This document shows, piece by piece, positions 7,108-13,327 of a stretch of DNA of 13,327 bases. The stretch comes from Halieaceae bacterium (GTDB lineage: Bacteria; Pseudomonadota; Gammaproteobacteria; Pseudomonadales; Halieaceae). Made by a program: the position numbers and the translations under genes. The notes beneath the pieces were generated by a model. That model worked only from the letters and a program-made list of their open reading frames with translations. It did no database searches and was not told the DNA's origin. Each line of letters begins with the position of its first letter. The stretch's first letter is position 1. The stretch is from NCBI GenBank assembly GCA_003523185.1, contig DPGN01000014.1, positions 1-13,327 of the forward strand, in the 5' to 3' direction.

Positions 7108-7856
7108 ATTCTGCGTTCTATGTGGGTCGACTGGCGCACGCGCGGACGACACCCAAACCTCATCGGTTCAGTTATCGGGTATTCATGCCCTTTGTTGATG
7201 TGGAGAAGATAAGCGACATTACCCACCGAGCCATAGGATGGGATTCGCGACGTTTGGCGCCAGCGCGCTTTATCCGCAGCGACTTCATTGGCGACGAAAA
7301 CATCACTGTGGCAGAGGCCGTCAAACGGCGTATTTTCGAAGAGACAAACCAGCACTTCGAGGGACGGATCTTTCTGCTCGCCAATTGGCGATATTTCGGG
7401 CTCCAGAATAACCCGATCGCCTGCTATTTCTGCAAAGGCACATCAAGTGAACGACTCGAATTTATTGTCGCCGAGGTCACCAATACGCCCTGGGGTGAAA
7501 GACATAGCTACGTCCTCCCTGTCGACCATTCAGACGCGCTTTTCCAGACAGAGTTTCAAAAGGAACTTCATGTTTCGCCGTTCCACGGTATGCAACAACA
7601 GTACCGCTGGTCGTCGACGGTTCCAGATGAAACCTTGGCCATCAAGCTCACCAATCTTGAGAACGGGAAACGTGTTTTCCATGCATCGCTGACGCTTTCA
7701 CGGCTCCCGATTACGGGTTTTACCGGACTCTCCCTGCTCGCGCGCTTTCCCCTTGAGACAGCCAAGGTCACAGCAGGTATTTATTGGCAGGCACTCGTCC
7801 TATTTCTGCGGCGTGTGCCTCTCTTCGCTCATCCAAAGAATAACTCTATTAGTTAA
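7104..7856 (+). CDS. DUF1365 family protein (GTG start)
   Basis: I place the start at GTG 7104, overlapping the previous stop as GTGA. This gives a 250-residue protein beginning NSAFYVGRLAHAR, the normal family N terminus; the open frame continues upstream but without family similarity. Family landmarks are HRFSYRVFMPFVDV (about 20-33), RYFGLQNNPIACYF, AEVTNTPWGERHSYVL and HVSPFHGM with a following YRW. Many relatives have a motif like FNPVSFYY where this one has NNPIACYF. The biochemical function of DUF1365 is not firmly known to me. Its constant partners, a flavin oxidoreductase and a CFA-like enzyme, point to modification of phospholipid acyl chains. The C terminus has a hydrophobic stretch (YWQALVLFL) that could touch the membrane. 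The next gene starts 13 bases downstream. Confidence 0.88.
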   Translation: MNSAFYVGRLAHARTTPKPHRFSYRVFMPFVDVEKISDITHRAIGWDSRRLAPARFIRSDFIGDENITVAEAVKRRIFEETNQHFEGRIFLLANWRYFGLQNNPIACYFCKGTSSERLEFIVAEVTNTPWGERHSYVLPVDHSDALFQTEFQKELHVSPFHGMQQQYRWSSTVPDETLAIKLTNLENGKRVFHASLTLSRLPITGFTGLSLLARFPLETAKVTAGIYWQALVLFLRRVPLFAHPKNNSIS

Positions 7857-7869
7857 TTAGGAATGTCTT

Positions 7870-9132
7870 ATGACCACACGGCAGGTAGACGTTAAACACA
7901 TTGAAAAATTGCCCTCGGTAAAGTCATGGCGCAGTACTGAACTCACAAAACGTCTGGTGTTCAAGCTCTTCAGCGGCCTGCGGCATGGTGAGCTGATCGT
8001 TCACGACAATGGAGAGACACACCGTTTCGGCGGCGGTGATCTATCGATTGCGCCGAGCGCCTCGGTCGCGATTCACGAGCCCGGCGCTTACTCCCGGATT
8101 CTCATGGGCGGAACCATGGGTGCTGCAGAGGCGTATATCGACGGCGATTGGAGCACTGATCAACTCACCAATGTGACACGGGTATTCAGCGCCAATATGC
8201 CAATTCTCGAGTCCATGAAAAACAATCAAAACTGGTTGATTAAAAGTGCGCTTAAACTTGCACACACAGCACGTAGAAACTCACTGACGGGATCGCGGGA
8301 GAACATTGCCGCGCATTACGATTTGGGCAACGACTTCTTCTCGCTTTTTCTAGATCCTACCCTCATGTATTCGTCGGCGGTGTTCCCACCGAATTGCGAT
8401 AACCTAGCCGAGGCTTCACAGCACAAGCTAAAGCTAATATGCGAGGATCTCGAGCTGAAGCCAACAGATCACTTGATTGAAATCGGCACGGGCTGGGGAG
8501 GCATGGCCATCTACGCTGCAGAGAACTACGGCTGCAAGGTAACCACCACCACAATTTCGCGTGAGCAGCTGGAACATGCGCAAGCAGAAGTCAAAAAGCG
8601 AGGACTGCAAGACAAAATTACCCTGCTCTTCGTAGATTACCGAGACCTGTCCGGTCAGTTCGACAAGCTGGTCTCCATCGAGATGATCGAAGCCGTTGGG
8701 CACGAGTACTTCGATACGTATTTCAACTGTGTCAGCAACTTACTCAAGCCCGATGGCAAAGCGGTGATTCAGGCCATCACCATCAACAAGCAACGCTACG
8801 ATGACTATCGGAAGTCAGTCGATTTTATCAAAAGATACATCTTTCCGGGCGGCTGCCTGCCCTCGCTGAATGTTATCAGCGGCGCGCTGACCCGCAGAAC
8901 CGATATGCAAATTATCGATCTTAGGGACATCGCCCTCGATTACGCGCGAACACTCCAGCATTGGCATGACGCCTTTATGGAGGAACTGGATGCTGTAAAA
9001 GCCTTGGGGTTCGATGAGAAATTCATTCGCATGTGGCGCTTTTACTTAAGCTACTGTGAAGGTGGATTTCGTGAACGTATTATTGGAACCTACCAAATAA
9101 CAATGGCAAAGCCGTATTACCGGCCCACGTAA
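7870..9132 (+). CDS. Cyclopropane-fatty-acid-synthase-like SAM methyltransferase, probably UfaM-like
   Basis: This 420-residue enzyme has a CFA N-terminal domain followed by a SAM methyltransferase core: HYDLGNDFFSLFLDP (149-163), motif I LIEIGTGWGG (202-211), VDYRDL (255-260), EMIEAVG (271-277) and RYIFPGG (322-328). By hand alignment to E. coli Cfa, the bicarbonate-site Glu (274), Ile (303) and Tyr (359) are kept, but Cys139 is Ser169 and His266 is Gln301. The stretch QAITI..SVDFIKRYIFPGG is typical of the subgroup paired with DUF1365 and amine-oxidase genes. In R. sphaeroides a CFA homologue of the sigma-E regulon methylates vaccenoyl chains as the first step to furan fatty acids. I infer that role here; plain cyclopropanation is the alternative. 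It acts on phospholipids at the inner membrane. AGGA seven bases before the ATG supports the start. Confidence 0.9.
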   Translation: MTTRQVDVKHIEKLPSVKSWRSTELTKRLVFKLFSGLRHGELIVHDNGETHRFGGGDLSIAPSASVAIHEPGAYSRILMGGTMGAAEAYIDGDWSTDQLTNVTRVFSANMPILESMKNNQNWLIKSALKLAHTARRNSLTGSRENIAAHYDLGNDFFSLFLDPTLMYSSAVFPPNCDNLAEASQHKLKLICEDLELKPTDHLIEIGTGWGGMAIYAAENYGCKVTTTTISREQLEHAQAEVKKRGLQDKITLLFVDYRDLSGQFDKLVSIEMIEAVGHEYFDTYFNCVSNLLKPDGKAVIQAITINKQRYDDYRKSVDFIKRYIFPGGCLPSLNVISGALTRRTDMQIIDLRDIALDYARTLQHWHDAFMEELDAVKALGFDEKFIRMWRFYLSYCEGGFRERIIGTYQITMAKPYYRPT

Positions 9133-9135
9133 CCT

Positions 9136-10554
9136 ATGCTCTTATCATTTGCTCCGATTATTCTTCTTGTTTTCCTCCTTTTTTCGGCGGTTCAACTTTT
9201 CGGGGCAGATGCCTCCTATGGGCCCAACCAAGTAGCGTTACTGATCGCGTCGGCGGCCGCTGGGCTGGTAGGCATGTACCGCGGCCTCACTTGGGCCGAA
9301 GTGCAAGAGAGCATGGTGGCCGGCATCAAAGTGGGCCTGGGACCGATTTTGATTCTCTTGGCCGTTGGAGGTTTGATTGGCAGCTGGATGATCGCAGGCA
9401 CCGTGCCTGCCATGATCTACTACGGCGTCTCAATTCTTAATCCATCGATCTTCTTTGCTGCTGCGGCGATTATTTGTGCGCTGGCTTCGATAAGCATCGG
9501 TAGCTCATGGACCGTCGCTGGCACCCTGGGTATTGGACTTATCGGCATTGCGGACAGTTACGGACTGTCACCCGCCGTCGCCGCTGGAGCCATTATCAGT
9601 GGCGCCTATTTTGGCGATAAATTATCGCCGCTGTCCGACACCACAAATTTGGCCGCCGCCTGCACTAGCGTTGATTTATTCGCACACATTCGTCATATGT
9701 TGTGGACGACGGTGCCCGCATTCTGCGTCGCCCTCTTGTTTTTCTCCCTCATTCCCTCAGGCGCGGCAACAGCCCCGGAGCAAATAGCGGAGCTGAGAGC
9801 TGCCATCAGTCAAGAATTTAATGTTGGCGTTGGTGTCCTTATTCCGCTCGCCGTGATGATTGTCCTTATTTGGAAGCGCGTGCCGGCTTACCCAGCCATC
9901 ATGCTGGCCACATTGGCTGGGATACTAACGGCGCTGACTTTGCAGACCGAGGTCGTGCGAAAATTTGCATTGATGGCAAATCCAGAAGCGACCATGCCCG
10001 TTGTCGAGGGCTTGTGGCGAACGCTATTTGCCGGCTTTGAAGGAACAACGACAAACGAGGAACTAAACCGCCTCATCAGCAAAGGCGGCATCGCCAGCAT
10101 GCTCAACACGGTTTGGTTAATTGTCAGCGCACTGGCCTTCGGTGGCGTGCTGGAACGGACCGGCATCCTCAAGCAAATTCTGGACAGTGTTCTCACCTTG
10201 GTAAAGTCCACAGGGGACCTTGTGGCCGCCACGGTAACAGGTGGCTTTATCACCAATATACTTGCCGCTGATCAGTTCCTTGCGATTGCATTACCGGGCA
10301 GGCTCTTCAGTAGCACCTATGACGACCGTGGGTTGAGCCGAGAAAATCTCTCGCGAACGCTCGAAGACTCTGCAACCATGACTTCGGCTTTGATTCCATG
10401 GAATACCTGTGGTGCTTACATGGCCGCGACCCTGGGCGTAGCAACCTTCGACTATGCACCCTACGCCATCTTCAATCTCGCCTGCCCACTGATCGCCATT
10501 GGATTCGGCTACCTCGCCTTTAAACAAAAGCCCGCAGCACCACAACCCGCATGA
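9136..10554 (+). CDS. nhaC: Na+/H+ antiporter, NhaC family
   Basis: This 472-residue, strongly hydrophobic inner-membrane protein has about ten or more helices. It carries the family hallmark GAYFGDKLSPLSDTTNLA (156-173) with its acidic residues, and the preceding SIGSSWTVAGTLG (120-132). NhaC proteins exchange cytoplasmic sodium for external protons; some relatives couple malate, lactate or arginine/ornithine exchange, so substrate is not settled by sequence. The ATG lies three bases after the stop of the CFA-like gene with no clear Shine-Dalgarno sequence, suggesting translation by re-initiation. Its stop overlaps the next start as ATGA. An antiporter in this lipid operon is not part of the usual gene set that I know. 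Confidence 0.92.
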   Translation: MLLSFAPIILLVFLLFSAVQLFGADASYGPNQVALLIASAAAGLVGMYRGLTWAEVQESMVAGIKVGLGPILILLAVGGLIGSWMIAGTVPAMIYYGVSILNPSIFFAAAAIICALASISIGSSWTVAGTLGIGLIGIADSYGLSPAVAAGAIISGAYFGDKLSPLSDTTNLAAACTSVDLFAHIRHMLWTTVPAFCVALLFFSLIPSGAATAPEQIAELRAAISQEFNVGVGVLIPLAVMIVLIWKRVPAYPAIMLATLAGILTALTLQTEVVRKFALMANPEATMPVVEGLWRTLFAGFEGTTTNEELNRLISKGGIASMLNTVWLIVSALAFGGVLERTGILKQILDSVLTLVKSTGDLVAATVTGGFITNILAADQFLAIALPGRLFSSTYDDRGLSRENLSRTLEDSATMTSALIPWNTCGAYMAATLGVATFDYAPYAIFNLACPLIAIGFGYLAFKQKPAAPQPA

Positions 10555-10982
10555 GCTGGGATCACGAAGCACCATTCATTTTACGGTTCACCGTAGAGGC
10601 CGAGCACATTGATGCGCTTGAGCACACCAACAACACGCAATACGTCACGTGGTGCAACGAGACCGCCTGGGCCCATACCACAGACCTAGGCCTAGGCGCT
10701 GATGCGTATCGATCACTCGACAGGGCGATGGCGCTTACCAAAGCCGAGTATCACTACCTTTTGGCAACACGACTGGGTGAGGAGCTCGAGGTAGGGACCT
10801 GGATTACCACTTGGGACCGACGCATGCTCATGGAGCGTCAGATGCAAATACGCTTGGTAGCCACGGGAGAAACCGTCCTGCGCGCCAAGCTGCAATTCGT
10901 CTGCATTGAAATTTCAACGGGGAAACCCAAACGGCCTCCAAAAGCCTTCATTGACGGTTATACACCTGCGCTCATTTTCTAA
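10551..10982 (+). CDS. Hotdog-fold acyl-CoA thioesterase (4HBT/YbgC-FadM type)
   Basis: This 143-residue protein fits a single hotdog domain. The active-site segment is HIDALEHTNNTQYVTW (19-34), matching the family D-x-x-x-x-H-x-N-N-x-x-Y pattern with Asp21 as probable catalytic residue. The central region TKAEYHYLLATRLGEELEVGTWI and the strand VLRAKLQFVCIEISTGKP are typical of the fold. It should hydrolyse an acyl-CoA or acyl-ACP thioester in the cytoplasm as a tetramer; chain preference cannot be read. The ATG overlaps the nhaC stop by four bases, so it is translationally coupled as the last gene of the operon. In this setting it might deal with unusual or damaged acyl chains, which is inference. 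Confidence 0.85.
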   Translation: MSWDHEAPFILRFTVEAEHIDALEHTNNTQYVTWCNETAWAHTTDLGLGADAYRSLDRAMALTKAEYHYLLATRLGEELEVGTWITTWDRRMLMERQMQIRLVATGETVLRAKLQFVCIEISTGKPKRPPKAFIDGYTPALIF

Positions 10983-11076
10983 AATCGTTACAAGGCATCA
11001 ATAGCATCATCAGCCGCGATAAAACGTTACGTGAAAACGTCTGCTCTCCGGCCAAAGTGTTCGCACTGATATCGAG

Positions 11077-12024
11077 TCAGGCGAGTGGCCACGAAAAGGG
11101 TATGACCTGAGAGAGTTCAGAGCGTCCTTGCGCCAGCATCAACAGGCGATCGAATCCAACTGCCACCCCAGCACAATCCGGCACACCGGCCCTTGAGGCA
11201 CTAATCAACCGCTCATCAATCTTGCGAACAAGCTGGCCTCGGGAGGCTCTGAGGTCGTTATCCGCCTCAAAACGTCTCATCAAAATATCGGGGTTTAACT
11301 CTTCCCAATAACCATTGGCGAGCTCAACACCATGCGCATAAGCCTCGAATCGCGCGGCAACCGAATTACCGCCCCGCTCGATGATGCGCGAGAGCGCTGC
11401 CTGCTGTTCAAGGAAATCAACGATGAAAACAAGCCCCCATGATGCAATACCGGGCTCCACGACATGGGTCATCAGGAGGTCGAGGTAGTCGAGCTTATCG
11501 AGGTCACCAACCACGTCTATGCCAGCATTCTCAGCCGCTACCTTCAGCTCTAGCTCGGCCGCATCGTGTAGGTTGATCTGGCAAAAATGTTCGAGCAGGG
11601 CGTCGAGCGACCAAATCTGCCATGTGGAAAGCCGCAAGGTCTCAGCAATCAACTCCGCGACCTCTCGGATCAGTTGATAGTGCGTCCAGTCGACCCGATA
11701 CCACTCCAGCATCACGAATTCGGGATTGTGTCTACCGCCATGCTCGCCGGATCTAAAGACCTTACCCAGTTGGAAGATATCGCCGGACCCTGAAGCAAGC
11801 AGTCGCTTCATCGCATACTCGGGCGAGCTCTGTAAAAATCGCGTCCCGTCGGACGTCGCCACCTCAAACAACTCGATGTTGGGATCTGTGATTGCAAACT
11901 GCCCCAATGAGGGGGTATCGACTTCCATCACGCTGCGCGAAGACATAAACGCTCTGACGTCGGCAAGCATAGCGGCGCGAGCGCGCAGCTCATAGATGCC
12001 TGCGCTCGGTTCCCATTCAGACAT
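11077..12024 (-). CDS. epmA: EF-P beta-lysylation ligase (GenX/PoxA)
   Basis: EpmA is a truncated class II lysyl-tRNA synthetase paralogue that attaches (R)-beta-lysine to EF-P. The 315 residues consist of the catalytic core only, with no N-terminal anticodon-binding domain, near the usual EpmA length. Class II motif 2 is FRSGEHGGRHNPEFVMLEWYR-like (starting near residue 90; key residues Arg, Glu, His-Asn-Pro-Glu-Phe), and motif 3 is GVAVGFDRLLML near the C terminus. LQSSPEYAMKRLL precedes motif 2. The start lies 14 bases after the efp stop on the same strand, so enzyme and substrate are co-transcribed. No good Shine-Dalgarno sequence precedes the ATG. The aminomutase EpmB that supplies beta-lysine is not in this window. 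Confidence 0.95.
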   Translation of the reverse strand: MSEWEPSAGIYELRARAAMLADVRAFMSSRSVMEVDTPSLGQFAITDPNIELFEVATSDGTRFLQSSPEYAMKRLLASGSGDIFQLGKVFRSGEHGGRHNPEFVMLEWYRVDWTHYQLIREVAELIAETLRLSTWQIWSLDALLEHFCQINLHDAAELELKVAAENAGIDVVGDLDKLDYLDLLMTHVVEPGIASWGLVFIVDFLEQQAALSRIIERGGNSVAARFEAYAHGVELANGYWEELNPDILMRRFEADNDLRASRGQLVRKIDERLISASRAGVPDCAGVAVGFDRLLMLAQGRSELSQVIPFSWPLA

Positions 12025-12038
12025 CGCAGGTGTTTACG

Positions 12039-12611
12039 TCAGACCTTACTGGCTCGGCTTACGTACTCGCCACTTCGGGTATCAACCCGGATCACTTCAC
12101 CCTCGGACAAGAACAGGGGAACGCGCACTACCGCACCCGTTGACAAGGTTGCTGGCTTACTTCCACCTTGCGCAGTGTCACCTTTTAGCCCGGGGTCGGT
12201 TTCAGTAATTTCAAGCTCGATAAAGTTTGGAGGAGTTACCGTTAGCGGCGCGCCGTTAAACAAGGTTACTTCGAACTTTTCCTGCTCTTTCAACCACTTC
12301 TCAGCATCCGCGACGGCCGCCTTGTCCGCTGAGTGCTGCTCAAACGTGTTGGGGTCCATGAAGTACCAAAACTCGCCGTCGGTGTAGGAGTACTCGAGAT
12401 CGATGTCCAACACGTCGGCGCCCTCGAGCGAATCACCTGACTTAAAGGTCTTCTCCAGAACACGGCCGGAGCGAAGGTTGCGCAGCTTGACTCTGTTAAA
12501 CGCCTGCCCTTTTCCGGGCTTAACGTACTCGTTCTCTAGGATAGAGCAGGGCTCGTTATCGAGCATGACCTTGAGTCCGGGTTTAAATTCGTTGGTAGAA
12601 AAATTGGGCAT
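12039..12611 (-). CDS. efp: Translation elongation factor P
   Basis: EF-P binds ribosomes stalled at consecutive prolines and promotes peptide bond formation. I start it at ATG 12611, giving 190 residues beginning MPNFSTNEFKPGLK, because this aligns with E. coli EF-P without gaps and has a GAGG ten bases upstream; a longer frame reaches 12650 without family similarity. Three domains are present: the KOW-like domain I with the loop EYVKPGKGQA, whose Lys34 is the residue modified by EpmA, then the OB domains ending GDTAQGGSKPATLSTGAVV and VDTRSGEYVSR. Lysine at 34 fits the lysyl-type pathway, not the arginine/EarP type, and agrees with epmA next door. It lies 77 bases after serB on the same strand. 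Confidence 0.97.
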   Translation of the reverse strand: MPNFSTNEFKPGLKVMLDNEPCSILENEYVKPGKGQAFNRVKLRNLRSGRVLEKTFKSGDSLEGADVLDIDLEYSYTDGEFWYFMDPNTFEQHSADKAAVADAEKWLKEQEKFEVTLFNGAPLTVTPPNFIELEITETDPGLKGDTAQGGSKPATLSTGAVVRVPLFLSEGEVIRVDTRSGEYVSRASKV

Positions 12612-12645
12612 GAGATCCAAACCTCGCGGCATCAATAATGGCGCG

Positions 12646-12651
12646 ATCATA
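12646..12651 (-). promoter_or_regulatory. Possible -10 element for efp
   Basis: The hexamer TATGAT on the minus strand lies 34 bases before the efp start and would give a leader of about 28 bases, leaving the GAGG ribosome site intact. The region 17 bases further upstream (CGCTGA) is a poor -35, so this is a weak call. It would let efp-epmA be transcribed independently of serB. Confidence 0.3.
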
Positions 12652-12688
12652 CCTTATAGACACACGAATCAGCGAGTAGGGCCCAAGG

Positions 12689-13327
12689 TTAGCTGGACCT
12701 ATTACCCAAAAAGTAGAGGGCGCCGTCCAAACCCACTGTTGATATCTGATACCGCGCCTGCGCCCTCACCACAGGCTTGGCTCTAAAAGCGACGCCGATA
12801 CCCGCCGCATTAAGCATTTTGAGATCATTTGCCCCATCGCCAACGGCCAAAGTGTGACTCAAAGCGATACCCATTGAGTCCGCTATTTCACGTAACTTGG
12901 CCTCTTTGTACTCGGCATTGACGATGGGTGGGATCGCGACACCCGTTAACAGGCCATCAACAACCTCCAGCGTGTTGGCAAAGTACTCATCCATTCCGAG
13001 CTCAGTCGCAACGTGGTCAGCAAACAAACTGAAGCCGCCGGAGATAATGACCGTTCTAACACCCCGTGCGCGCAAGGTGGTCATCAGCTCTCGCGCCCCG
13101 TCGGTGTAAGGGAGACTCTTGGCTATCTCTACCGCCGTGCTGGCATCAAGATTACGCAGCAAACCCAGTCGCTCCGAAAAGCTCTGACTAAATTCCAACT
13201 CTCCTCGCATGGCGCGCTCGGTGATGGTCGCCACCTGCTCACCCACGCCGGCACGAGCCGCCAACTCATCAATGACCTCGCACTGAATGAGTGTCGAATC
13301 CATATCGAACACAGCAAGTTTAATATC
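12689..13327 (-). CDS. serB: Phosphoserine phosphatase, C-terminal HAD domain (5' end outside window)
   Basis: The frame is open to the end of the window, reading DIKLAVFDMDSTLIQCEVIDE, so the N-terminal region of the usual roughly 300-400-residue protein lies outside. SerB removes phosphate from O-phosphoserine, the last step of serine synthesis, in the cytoplasm. HAD motifs are complete: motif I DMDST with both aspartates, motif II in VIISGGF, the conserved lysine in NAEYKEAKL, and motif III AVGDGANDLKML. Internal GTG and ATG codons near 13312 are not the real start, because conserved residues precede them. The gene ends in TAA 77 bases before efp. Confidence 0.95.
   Translation of the reverse strand, partial: DIKLAVFDMDSTLIQCEVIDELAARAGVGEQVATITERAMRGELEFSQSFSERLGLLRNLDASTAVEIAKSLPYTDGARELMTTLRARGVRTVIISGGFSLFADHVATELGMDEYFANTLEVVDGLLTGVAIPPIVNAEYKEAKLREIADSMGIALSHTLAVGDGANDLKMLNAAGIGVAFRAKPVVRAQARYQISTVGLDGALYFLGNRSS

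Noticed and set aside
11021..11040. Weak hairpin ACGTT/AACGT followed by three T's after epmA on the minus strand
   Set aside because: A five-base stem with a very short T tract is too weak to call a terminator in this 94-base convergent gap.
12612..12650. Longer efp start at 12650
   Set aside because: The extra 13 residues have no counterpart in EF-P, and this upstream codon overlaps the best -10 candidate.

Overview
The window looks like a chromosomal segment of a marine gammaproteobacterium. Genes are tightly packed, GC content is moderate, EF-P is of the lysine-34 type next to its EpmA ligase, SerB and an MsbA-like exporter are typical of the class, and the antiporter is of the NhaC type. 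A Halieaceae (OM60/NOR5)-like source is my inference from general resemblance; nothing in the window proves it. I see no RNA gene, IS element, CRISPR array, phage gene or attachment site.

Layout. (1) Bases 1-1127: the 3' end of an MsbA-like ABC exporter (+), converging on a membrane-anchored SGNH/GDSL hydrolase (-) that is broken by one in-frame stop codon. (2) Bases 1241-4084: a strong intrinsic terminator preceded on the minus strand by a three-gene proton-translocating transhydrogenase operon (pntAA-pntAB-pntB). (3) Bases 4275-5697 (-): an ECF sigma factor and its zinc-binding ChrR-type anti-sigma factor. (4) Bases 5698-5844: a divergent control region with two perfect inverted repeats. 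(5) Bases 5845-10982 (+): five tightly spaced genes for an FAD amine-oxidase-like protein, a DUF1365 protein, a cyclopropane-synthase-like methyltransferase, an NhaC antiporter and a hotdog thioesterase. (6) Bases 11077-13327 (-): epmA, efp and the 3' part of serB.

How it fits together. RpoE/ChrR controls the singlet-oxygen and organic-peroxide response in Rhodobacter sphaeroides. There the regulon includes CFA-like and flavoprotein genes that convert phospholipid acyl chains into methylated and furan fatty acids. Here the regulator pair lies head to head with such a lipid-modification set. The CFA-like enzyme has replaced two residues of the canonical bicarbonate site, which suggests a UfaM-like methyltransferase rather than a true cyclopropane synthase. 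I infer a compact photo-oxidative membrane-remodelling locus. The transhydrogenase (NADPH supply) lies beside it, and an antiporter and thioesterase have been added to the operon. The efp-epmA pair is a separate module: a translation factor and the enzyme that modifies it.
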